A stretch of 64,000 bases of DNA. It comes from Rotaria sp. Silwood1. Its lineage: Eukaryota; Rotifera; Eurotatoria; Philodinida; Philodinidae. Positions 53,518 to 64,000 of this stretch are shown one piece after another. The DNA lies in the NCBI GenBank assembly GCA_905250075.1, contig CAJNOP010000023.1:1114490-1178489 (forward strand). The letters run 5' to 3'. Within the stretch, counting starts at the first letter, position 1; each line of letters opens with the position of its first letter. The notes under the pieces were generated by a model. It made no database searches. It saw only the letters and a list, made by a program, of their open reading frames with translations, and was not told the DNA's origin. The position numbers and the translations under genes were made by a program.

Positions 53518-55224
53518 TTAGACAATTGGTGCTGTCTGTGGGATAAGTTTAAACGAGGCAGTACGTTTTTTGTGATAGATAATATAACTTATCATAGCAA
53601 TAATTAATAGAAGAAAAAGACATGCTGCTATTATAGCAAATGGTATCCATGATAAAACGAAATATTTCCTTGATTGATGTTTTTTCGGGTCTGGATGAAT
53701 ACGTTTCATAACCGGTGTTGAAAATTGATTTTCTGATTTATCTGGATCGAATACTAATAATCTTGTTGTTAATATAATATTTGTACTTTTTGTCGAAACA
53801 TCTTCATCATCATAGATATTAATATCAATAGGATTTATTATTGTAGTAGTTTTTGTTTGTTCTTCTCGTTGAAATAAATTTTCATCTGGATAATATGGTG
53901 AATCATTATCATTTAAATCAATTATTGGTGGTTCAAATGGTTTTATATTTGGTAATGATTGTGATGGTGTTATAACTGATGGTGTATTTTGTTTTTGTTG
54001 TTCTTCTATATCTTCTTTTTGTTTACGTGTAAAATATTCTGATACAATTGAACATGATGAAAATAAACAACGATCATTATTTGTTGATTGACATTTAATT
54101 AATTGTGAACCATCATCAACCATATTATTAAGAAAAACTAAAATACAATCACAATATGGATTTTCATTTGGTAAATAAACAGTTAAACCCATCATACGTC
54201 GACGATTAATATAATCAGCTAAAGAACAACTTGTATTTGCTTGTAATGTTGAAAATTGTATATAACGTACATCTAATTGTTGTAATGATTTAAGTGAATT
54301 TAAACTTTCTGTATCTAAAATTTTTGTATATGTACCAAGTATTAATGTTTCAATATGTTTAACATGTTTTAATGCACCATCAGCAATACGTTCAGCATCA
54401 AATGACATAGATTTTAATGTTGATATATTTTCTAAACCTTTTAATATTTTTGGTGTTATTGAAACATCAGGTTGAATTATATTTAAACCAGTTAATTGTT
54501 TATAATTAATAAATGATGATGCATCTAATGTTCGCATTTTATGTGCTTCAATTGTATATGATTTAACTGGAAATGGTGGAAATTCTTCACTATTTATAGT
54601 ATCAATCATACGAGTAACTTTTAATGATTGTATTTGTCCAGTATAATCTTTTAATAATGATGAATTATGTGTAACAATTGCACCTTCAATATTTAAATGT
54701 TTTATATTTGTATTATTAAATATTAATTCAAATGGTGATGTTAATGAATCAGCAAAAATAGATAGTTCATCAATATGTAAATTATCAAAACTATTTTGAT
54801 CAAATATAATTGATTTTGCTTTTACTGGATGTAATTCAATAATTAAACGTTTTTGTGGTGTTATTATATTTTTATATAATTGAGAAAATGATGATGATTG
54901 AGCATGAAATGATCGAAAATTTTGAAAACGTAATGTTATTGTTAAAGGATTATTTGTTATACTTGGTAGAAGTTCATTTAAAATCATAAAATAATTTTTA
55001 TTAAATTCTATATTTTCATCGGAATCAAATTTTAAATCAATTGAATTAAATTTTTTTACTAATGATACTGATGCTGATGACATTAATGTTAATGGTACAA
55101 TTTTTGACATTGTACAACGTATATCAATAGATTCATAACAGGTACATGACATACCAACAAATACATCACATGATTTTGTTAATGATAATGATATTAAAAA
55201 GAAATAGATATAAAATGTTGCCAT
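53518..55224 (-). CDS. Leucine-rich-repeat type I membrane protein
   Basis: Single-exon frame of 568 residues. Signal peptide at 1-18, then a cysteine cluster CDVFVGMSCTCYESIDIRCT like an LRR N-terminal cap. Irregular leucine-rich repeats run to about 330 (for example LHIDELSIFADSL, IKHLNIEGA, HIETLILGTYTKI, LKSLQQLDVRYI). An LRR C-terminal cap NPYCDCILVFL to CLFSSC occupies 357-391. A Pro/Asp/Thr-rich stalk (395-520) leads to one membrane helix (about 525-549, IPFAIIAACLFLLLIIAMIS) and a short tail of about 17 residues after KKR. The layout is that of cell-surface adhesion or recognition LRR proteins; the ligand is unknown and the short tail lacks a signalling domain. The ATG lies eight bases after TTTATTTTAG, so a 5' UTR intron or trans-splice site probably precedes it. 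Confidence 0.88.
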   Translation of the reverse strand: MATFYIYFFLISLSLTKSCDVFVGMSCTCYESIDIRCTMSKIVPLTLMSSASVSLVKKFNSIDLKFDSDENIEFNKNYFMILNELLPSITNNPLTITLRFQNFRSFHAQSSSFSQLYKNIITPQKRLIIELHPVKAKSIIFDQNSFDNLHIDELSIFADSLTSPFELIFNNTNIKHLNIEGAIVTHNSSLLKDYTGQIQSLKVTRMIDTINSEEFPPFPVKSYTIEAHKMRTLDASSFINYKQLTGLNIIQPDVSITPKILKGLENISTLKSMSFDAERIADGALKHVKHIETLILGTYTKILDTESLNSLKSLQQLDVRYIQFSTLQANTSCSLADYINRRRMMGLTVYLPNENPYCDCILVFLNNMVDDGSQLIKCQSTNNDRCLFSSCSIVSEYFTRKQKEDIEEQQKQNTPSVITPSQSLPNIKPFEPPIIDLNDNDSPYYPDENLFQREEQTKTTTIINPIDINIYDDEDVSTKSTNIILTTRLLVFDPDKSENQFSTPVMKRIHPDPKKHQSRKYFVLSWIPFAIIAACLFLLLIIAMISYIIYHKKRTASFKLIPQTAPIV

Positions 55225-58200
55225 TTATAATCTAAAATAAAGAAAGAAAAATATTTTCTTTGTGTCCTTGTTGACCTTCATATGAAAGATCATTTTTTTT
55301 TTTTTGCTTCTCGAGTTCGTCTCATATTATTATGTCATTAAAAGCAACTCTTCTATAAGAAGAAAAGAAACCACTGAACAGATAATGAATATCAAGTAAA
55401 AAAAAAAAAAGAAAAGAAAAGAGGAGGGCGATGCAACAGATTGATTGACTATCCTTGATATAATAGAAAAACACTGTTAGACGCGATCCATCAAACACTC
55501 ACCAATATTACAATTAATTATTGTTTTTTTTTTATATACAGATGTTGTGTCATCATAAAATGTGTTGATTGTAACACACACAGAAAAAAAAAAAAGATTT
55601 ATTTATTGTCTTTTCGTTTTTTGCTCTTTTATTTGTTCGTTCTCTTGCTGCTGTCGTTTTTTTTTTCTAAGCATCTCAGTTTCATCCTATTGTTTTATTC
55701 TTTTATGCTTTCATTTCGAAATATCAACAGAATAATATTTGCTCTAAACGCATATCTGTAATCGAGTGAATGCCATGTGAGGTTTTTTTCCCACTATCAT
55801 AAAATAACAGGTCAAGGTGAGTATAACTCACTTTAAGATACTAAATATTTATGTACTTACTGCGTTTTAGACTAGTGATAATATTATACATCTATAGACA
55901 AAAAAAAAACAATCTATTCAAAAATGTGCAAAAAAAGGAGAAAATAATATATGTCGACTACCTATCACTTTTTAGTATTGATATCCATTCAATGTTATTC
56001 TCATGCTTTTTTTTTTCATCGTCTTTTATTCTTTCTCCTCCTTCGTTTCTATTCTTAATCACATACTACCGATATCCTTACTACAGAGTAAAACATCTGA
56101 TTAATATGAATAATGATGATAGGTCTACAATCAAAATAAGAATCATGCTAATCATAATAATATAAATATTAATAAATAAAACAAACAAACTCACTAGTAA
56201 TAATTTATCAACAATGTCTAAAATTTTAAATGAAAAAGATTTCTATTATATATAGTGATGTTGTACCATCAATGTGCTTCATTTCATGGGTTTTTTTTTA
56301 ATTTCATGATTTTCCCCTTAATGTGTGAGACGATAAAAAAAAGAATAGTCATGATGACGCAATACTCAATTCAATACAGCTGCTCTTAACTCAATTCAGC
56401 TTTCCTTTTTATTCATATGTGTGAATTCGAAAAAAAAAAAAAAGAATTACTCATGGTACAAAAGCGTGTATGAATATAGAGACAAACTAAGCATAATGAA
56501 ACAAAGAAGAAAAAAAAAAAGAAAAGATAAGAATGGAAAAAAAAAGTCTGAACAGTCGAAGACTTTTTTGGCAAACACAGAAGGAAATTGACAATTATGT
56601 AGAACGTGTCATTTTGGTCTACTTTCTCTATATCATCTATAAGGATGCTGACAAAGAAGTAGAAGTGTGATCATAAATGAGATGATCTTCTGGGAAAAGA
56701 ATTTTTCTTGGTCCAGATGTATATGTCAAGGCAGATCCAGCAGTTCCTTGTCAATCAAATATATTTGACCTTCATCATTCACGTATCTTACCTGCCTGTT
56801 GACTCATGATAACTTGTTTGTGCCCTGTGTGAGTCAACGTGCAAATGATCAAGATGAATAATTGTAATAATACCTAAGCTTTCGATAACTACTTACATAT
56901 TCATAAATAAGCAAACCGAGTTTATGTAGATATATATACATACATCTTCCTCCTACTCATTCTATCGTTCTTGCCAACCACGCAGTTATTTTTCCGATGA
57001 CTCTTAGCAAAGATACAGTACAAAATAGAATAGACAACAATTCCTATACGTCTTTGGTTTGCCCATAAGCAACAATTGTGTACGCTTGTAGAAAGAAAAA
57101 AACGAGGAGAGAAACGAAGGACGATGACGAACGAGAACTCCATCGTTCTATACATGTCAATGTGCGTGTACGTCTGAACCGGCACAAAGTTTCTGTGCCA
57201 AAAGCAATACTGTTGATGTTGACCTTCGTCTTCCTTCATTTGTAGAATCGGGACAAAAAAAAAGCTCACGAAGCATGCAACAATGATGACATAGCGACGC
57301 CGCGACGATTGTTGCTAGAAAAAGGACGATGAGAACGAGAAAAAAAAATGTGAGCGAGTAATGTGTATGTTATTCTCAAGGACTTATGTTTAAGCGGATG
57401 TCTATCAGGAAGCTAATACTCCAAGGTTTTATCCACTTTATCACTATCATCATCGTTATTATTATTATTCATTTCACCTATGTCATTTCTTATTATTAAT
57501 AGATCGCGACAAGAGACAAAGATATTCACTTTTTTTTTTCTCGATGTTCACTGTTCTGTATTAATCAATCATTCAGGTAATATTAGAACGAAAGAAAAAA
57601 GACATGTTGATATTCGTTTAGATATTAATTGCTGTTACTATCACTGACAATGAAAGGTTGTATTCATCTAAAACAAATCAATTCTACACTAAATGAATGA
57701 ACTTATTGACAAAAACGACAATATACATAGAGACCATGGCTAGCGCAATCAAAAAAAAAATTGAAGAGTGTAAGTAAGGATGTCGAAATATATGGTGATG
57801 AATGATGATTTAACAAGCAAGTACGAAAAACAAAATATGAAAAGAATACTTGATACTACGTATAGTAATATGAATAAACCATTTTTGACAAGCTTATCTT
57901 TCAATACATCAAAACTATGGCAAGAAAAAAATATATATATATATTTATTCATACGAAAGGTATGTATGCATCGGTCCTATTTACAACAAAAAAAAAAAAG
58001 ATCAATATACACACATACCAAAGTATTGACAAATATTATAGTTTGTGGTTTCTTGAAAGAGAGCAATTAGTTATGATATTTGGTATTAGATTTTCAAGTA
58101 TTCTTTCGTTTTTTTTGCTATTTATAATATAGCAATGAAAATAAGATAAAAAAAAACTAATTTGTTTTCTTACACTAGATTAATAATAAAACTTTGTTAT

Positions 58201-58368
58201 TTCATGTTTAAGTTCATAAATCACTAGAGAAAACAACTTGATATTATATGAACAACAAATATAGTATGTTTTGACGTCATGAGAGTATGAAAAACTATAA
58301 AAATAACAAAAAAACACAGCATTAAGAATTCATATCTATTATTCCCCATTCCTATTTGTTTCAGATAT

Positions 58369-58393
58369 TACTACTACTACTACTACTACTACT
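58369..58393. repeat. ACT trinucleotide microsatellite
   Basis: About eight consecutive TAC/ACT units in non-coding DNA. Confidence 0.85.
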
Positions 58394-58734
58394 AGTATCA
58401 TTCTTCATTCCATACTATTTAAATGCCTATAAGAGAATGTGGACTCTCTAGCGAAATAATGTATGCATACCATTCATATGCACATACATATTTGTATATT
58501 GATTCCGTCGTTGAACAGAATCATTTCAAAAGTATGATGTAAACAAGATGAAAAGAGAAAGTGTTCAATATATTTTATTACTTCAGATAGTCAACTAACG
58601 TCTATAAAACTTAATATACATATATATGTAAACAAGAACTATTGAACATCAATGGATACTTTAATAATCATGGTTGAGTTATCGAATTTTCCACTTATTG
58701 ATGTTTCTTTCTGTCTCTGTTCGACTTGCAAAAC

Positions 58735-58759
58735 ATCTATCTATCTATCTATCTATCTA
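58735..58759. repeat. ATCT tetranucleotide microsatellite
   Basis: Six consecutive ATCT units in non-coding DNA. Confidence 0.85.
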
Positions 58760-61030
58760 ATAACGTAATCTACTTAATTGATTTTTTTTCTTTTCAGGGT
58801 GGTTCATAATATTTGCATATCCTAGTAGAAATGTATAAAGAGAGTAGATAATGTGCGTTGATAGATAGTCAACAAAGAACAAACGAGAACATGTCTCGAG
58901 GATTAGACTATCACATACTAGGTTTTTTTTTATTTGACTAACGATAGAGAGATGATGACTACTCTCTCATCAAAATGCAATTAGATTGATCTGTCTACTT
59001 ATCTAATGAATATTGAAGAATTATTTTAGCACATAAAACGTCAAAAAAAAAGATGTCTTAATAATATTTACGAATGAGAACAGAAAGAAAATTAATTATT
59101 TTTATCTTACATCATTTGTTAACTTTCGTAACGAGATTTATGAATATATAACCTAATATATTCTATACAAAATGTACAATTGACATTGACACATTTAAGC
59201 AAGATGATTCTCATTGACAAAAGAATTGATGTAAACAAATGTTCATGTCTTTCTGTTTTTTTAGCTGAGCATTTTGACCTTCCCATTGACTTGGCCGATT
59301 GCAATATAAACAAAACATACCGTTCATTCTTATCCTATTGATCTAATTAAAAGAATTTCTTTCTTTTTCTACATTCATGCCTCATTTAGTCAATCTCATA
59401 ATATAGTTCAGGTTCAAATCTCATCATGATATTTGTCAATAATAGCAATGCCTATTTTCTACTATTTTTCTTAAGAATGATAAACGCATCATTCTAGATA
59501 TAGTTATCATACGATATGTATATATGTATGTGTGTGTTAGATCATTCATCGTAGATAGTGAAGATCGATGATAGCAATGCTTGCATCATAAACGTATTTT
59601 GGTGAAATGATTTCTTTTTGAGCAATATCTTTTATTTTGCATTAGTTTCTGTCTCTCTCTCTCTCTCATATGTTCATACATGATATAGGACACCAAAATA
59701 ACAAAAATAAGTAACGATATACACACGTTTTCATTCAGCCGATCGGTTTAGTTAAGGTATGTGTGATGATAAAGAGTAAGGTAATAATTATTTGTATGAA
59801 CATAGACAGTGTATGATCATAGACATCTGATATGATCGAAAGGAATGATGAATTAGTTGAATGAGATATGAGAAATGGTGCGTTATAAAAAAAGTATAAA
59901 AGAAGGACATTTAAAAAGTTTTATTGATACAATGTGTTTACAAATTGGTGCAAAGTTTTTTTTTTTTTTGTTTGACTAATTTATTTGACTGAAGTCTTTT
60001 ATGCTATAGTCAATAATGTTTTGAAAATTTGTGAAAAAAAACGATTTTTTTTTGTTTAACTAATAATAATAATAATTTTTTAGTTATTTCATTTTTAATG
60101 TTTATTGACTTGAGCTGAATCAATTTGTTTTATAAATATCTGCTAATACATCAATTGACGATTATCTAAAAGAAAATATTATCGATCATATGAAGTAAAC
60201 CTTCTTGATGTTGTGCTAATCTTCTTTATCTTTCTCATTTTTCATAAAATGTTATCTTCAAAATTCATATTACTCTACTATTAGTTTTTCAGAAAAAAAA
60301 TATTTTCTGAATTGTTATTGTCATTAATTAAACGAATGAAAAGTATTTTGTTTGTATAATTAATTTTTTTGTTTTTAGATAACAAGAATCTTAACGTTTA
60401 TTGATATATTATATTTCATCGATGTATAGAGTATCATTATTATTAAAAAGTACTGTTTAACAGCTGGAAACTGACAAGAGAATCCGACATTGACATCTCA
60501 TTTTTCAACTGAATAAGTCTACACTTATGAAGGTCTATTTGTATAGACTTGTGATATGTTGTATGTTATTTCACGGGTTGTAATTGTCTATACCTTGATA
60601 TCAGAAAAAAAGAAAACCAGAACAATCTCATAGGAACAATCAGGATATTGTAAAACTTATTCTTATTACTATACAAGGCAAACTCTGCATATCACTCGAT
60701 AGAGTAGTGATAAATTGATAGCACTTGCTTTTCTAACAGATACTCATGCCATACATATTCTACAATGTCAATTCTTCGAAATTTATTAATATAAAATATA
60801 ATATATATTTAATTAAAAATATAGACATAACGCTCACCTTTTTGTATTACGTCAATATAACTCAGTATTTGCACTGTCTTGAATCAATTTTTTTAAATTA
60901 CTATAAAATTCAGTTGAAATTGATCTATTATTCTGTTCAACAAATATTGCTTTTTTTTTTTTATTTCTAAAATTCAATGACAACTTTAGTAAATTGTTGA
61001 GTGAAATTTTCAACATTATCATATACCCAA

Positions 61031-61154
61031 GAGGGAAATAGTGAGACTTGAGTAGTTTGAAGTACGAGTGAATTACAAGTGAAGTATGATACTTCACTAA
61101 TGCTTGACCATACTTCACTTTTACTTCGGGGTACTGAACTCTCACTTTTTCCTC
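61031..61154. mobile_element. Mini hairpin element
   Basis: GAGGGAAATAGTGAGACTTG at the left matches, inverted, the right end AACTCTCACTTTTTCCTC. Inside is a second inverted pair around AAGTGAAGTATGATACTTCA. The whole 124 bases would fold into one stem. It looks like a very short MITE or a solo pair of transposon ends; no target-site duplication is clear. Confidence 0.5.
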
Positions 61155-64000
61155 TTCTTGCATAAACCTCTTTAAATATTACATATGCATAAATCTTTTC
61201 AAGAAGCTTGTCATAATTACAGCTTAGTTTTTAGGAATTGGCTTTATTTATGATAATATATTTTAAATTATGAATATAAGAATTGTATTATGACAGAGCT
61301 TAAAACTTAATTTGCTAATGTAAAACTACATGTTTCGAAGCTTCAATGAGGTGAAAATGATGAAAATTATTTAAAGTTATTAATGAAACTATAAAAAACA
61401 CTTGAATTATAAAATGAAAATCCTATCGTTCTTTGTTGCAGACAATTATTTTAATTAATTTCTTAATAAATACATTAAATACAATGCAAAACATGTCATA
61501 ATTGTGTATATATAGTCTTATGGTAATAGCTCGTGAAGTATTAGAATTTTCTGTTGAAAACAGAAAAAAATCAAGACATTTCTAAAAGGTTAATAAAGTA
61601 GTATCAGTACAAGGCTTGTTATTCTCAAAAGCATTGAATAACATCTAAAAAATTTGAATGAATATTATTATAATAAAATATATTCTAAACAAAAAAATTC
61701 ACGCATCTTTTAACATTAAATTTTTTTAAAAAAAGAATTTCTTCTTGGTCAATATTACAATGAAATCATAATAAAGAAATACAAACTTCATTCAGATTTT
61801 TTTTTTTATTTGTTTTCACGATATTATAAAAAAACAACAAATCTTGTTTTGAATAAGATAAACAGGTAAATCATAAATTATATTCGCATCAATCATCATA
61901 CATATTAATTTTTATTGATTATATAATTTAAATAATTGAATTTGTCAAGAGAAAAAAAAATCTATATTTATCTAGATTATCATGTTTCCTATAAATTACT
62001 ATTTGCATATTAGAATTTAAAATATAAAGCACTGGAAATGTTCGTCAGTTTTAGCATAATACAAATATTTGACTTAACAAAATTGAATATTTTAATTATT
62101 CTTCTTGGATGTTCTATTATATCTAACAATGATTTAAGGCATGCTTTACTATTACTATAAAATTGTTCTCTATTGAGTCTTTGATAACAATGATTATGTA
62201 AATTATTTTTTTTTTTTGTTAATTTCTTTTGATTGAAGATTAAGTTTGTGATGTCAACAAACTTATTTCAATACAAAATTTGAAATCTAATCAATTGATA
62301 AATAACTTATATAGATAATATTCTGAAATAAAATATTCATGAGAGATTTATTGATATTAAATTTAGTTATTTGATATTTTTTCTTGTATGATTATAAAAG
62401 AGGATTTAGATAATCTTATATGATAACTATGATTTTACTTGTAACATTCAGAATGGATCATCAATAGCATTATGATAACAAAATTCAAATATTTCTGCTT
62501 TGGTTTAGTTGAATTGTGGAACTTTTTTGTTAGTGATAGGGGCTCACATTTATAGATTTTTTTTTTTCATATAACTTTCAAGTTATATTTTTTGACTTCA
62601 CTGAAAAAAAGTTTCTTCTGTTGTCAACAAAGAAAAATACATATGAAGCATTTCAAAAATAATTTTCAATTGTCACTTGAGAGAACAATATGTTTCATAT
62701 GATTGTTGTGTTTTAAACTAACTAGTTTTACAATTTTGCGGTCAATGCATCAATTGAGTATCATTCATAAATACGGATCTGCAGTTTCGATAAAAATACT
62801 GCCAGTAAGTCTACTAACACATTGACTACACTGAGTCGGTGTTCAATGAAGTATTGGCACGTTCATACGGTATACATATGTCAAGTAAATCAATGAACAT
62901 TGATTCAGTTTGAATATTTGATGAATAGTTTATTGAAACTACATCTTCCTATTAATAAAATTCATTTTGAGGTCCTCTTATTATTTTCTTAGATAACAAT
63001 CAAAACTATCTATAAAACATCACATGCGTATTTTTCTCACTCTATAAAAGGTAAAGCTGCTTTCATTATATTACCAATAATCATTGATCGTAGTATTTTC
63101 TTAAAGTATCCATATGCCGAGAAAAAGCTTCGAATAAACTTCTATCACTAACCAAAAGAAATTAGCTCATTTAATTAAATCGATGTAGAAATAATTCATT
63201 TTTTTATGATAGCACTATTTATGGTTCGCCCTGTGTCATAACTTTTTTTACAACATATAAGATTAATTAACACTGTGTCATAGAACTTTTAATCAAGGAA
63301 AAAATTAAATAGAATGTGAAGCACTGACAAGAAGCCAAACTTCCAATGATAAGAAAAAAAAAGAAAGGTTTCATTCTATAACTTATCGAATAGGTTTAGT
63401 GGTCTGTTATCACGAACATCAGATATTTACAAATCAGAATCGTACGTTCTATGACTGTCATACCATTGATTGCAGCAGTTATTAAGCTTCTACAGACGGC
63501 AATCATTAACACAAAATGATGTTGGATTTTTTTTTCAGCTATCAAGAACGAGATTAATATGTATGTTTATATTTTCTCTGTACGTGTGATTTCTTACATC
63601 TGCATAAATATATGACAAGTTTTTTTTTTTGTTTTATTTAAACCTAGAAATGAAAACTAATCTATCCCATTTACTAGCGATCATCATTTCAATAGAACAA
63701 GACATTAAATTTGAGTGTAGTGTTTTTTCTGTCAATTTCGTAAAAGATCATTTATCTAAAGTTACGTTACGCAAAAAAATAACACTTGTTCTTATTTGAC
63801 ACTATCTATATTTTCCTTTTTTTTTGTCTTGCTCTTTTTTTCTTTTTTTTTTGTGCATCTGAGATATAGTAACACTCAAAATACACGCATGTAGTATTGT
63901 CGTGCTTATCAGTTTGAAGTTGCTGTCGTTGTATATCGTCTTGTAATCAACACGACACATTTATACATATATATATATATAGTACAGGTAAATAATAAGA
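61155..64000. other. Gene-free end of window
   Basis: Very AT-rich. At the extreme right, CAG followed by GTAAATAA (63985-63996) after a TATA run could be the donor of a 5' UTR exon of a plus-strand gene beyond the window, but nothing else supports it. Confidence 0.35.

Larger units (their letters stand above)
55225..60999. other. Long gene-free region
   Basis: The first few hundred bases are upstream of the LRR gene. The rest is AT-rich with homopolymer tracts, microsatellites at 58369-58393 and 58735-58759, and CT-rich sequence at 59650-59667. Open frames (for example minus strand 56922-57269) have no motif or codon pattern of a gene. No tRNA or rRNA seen. Confidence 0.45.

Noticed and set aside
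56922..57269. Minus-strand 115-codon frame
   Set aside because: Low-complexity mix of Cys, Phe and Arg, no signature and no splice context.
60852..61163. Minus-strand 103-codon frame
   Set aside because: Overlaps the mini hairpin element; the residue mix follows the repeat, with no motif.

Overview
The window is AT-rich nuclear DNA of a small invertebrate animal. The genes are clear animal orthologues (a USP31/USP43-type deubiquitinase, lysosomal beta-glucuronidase, JMJD8, a MITF/TFEB-family factor, HSPA4/Hsp110, an Sp17-like RIIa protein) with mostly short GT-AG introns of 48-110 bases. Decayed TPR genes of the kind that is abundant in bdelloid rotifers, many small inverted-repeat elements and hAT relics make a bdelloid rotifer the best guess. 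That is inference; no species marker is present. One 100-base run of N (44767-44866) is a scaffold gap.

Layout. 1-2222: mostly empty, with one hAT transposase relic. 2223-7846 (-): eight-exon USP-family protease. 8215-8662: inverted-repeat element. 10018-10329 (+): small secreted PAN-like protein. 10694-10954: TPR pseudogene. 11291-12274: mariner-type non-autonomous element with an internal tandem array. 12470-12845: second small element. 12998-14926 (+): intronless beta-glucuronidase. 16.8-17.8 kb: decayed TPR gene. 18727-19560 (+): JMJD8. 21150-23369 (+): ten-exon MITF/TFE-family bHLH-zipper factor. 24449-24750 (-): Sp17-like mini-gene. 27.8 kb: hAT relic. 28449-30224 (-): C2-PDZ protein like the front half of RGS3. 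30942-31118: tiny GC-rich element. 32563-39968 (-): thirteen-exon HSPA4/Hsp110 with a heat-shock-element array in its promoter. 40.4-43.3 kb: three fold-back elements in a row. 43650-44766 (-): partial gene cut by the gap. 45.8-47.8 kb: two more elements. 48468-50054 (-): intronless protein with SelO-like kinase-fold motifs. 53518-55224 (-): LRR membrane protein. 55225-64000: no gene seen.

Gene models were built by hand. Exon phases were checked across every junction in the five multi-exon genes USP, TFE, C2-PDZ, HSPA4 and JMJD8, and in the two-exon Sp17-like gene. Functional themes are proteostasis (USP, HSPA4) and lysosome or ER biology (beta-glucuronidase, TFE factor, JMJD8). They are separate transcription units, not operons. 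The most interesting signals are a five-unit heat shock element 158 bases upstream of an ATG-only first exon of HSPA4, a CLEAR-like E-box inside a transposon just upstream of beta-glucuronidase in the same window as the TFE factor, the divergent SelO-like protein, and the dense set of distinct fold-back elements.
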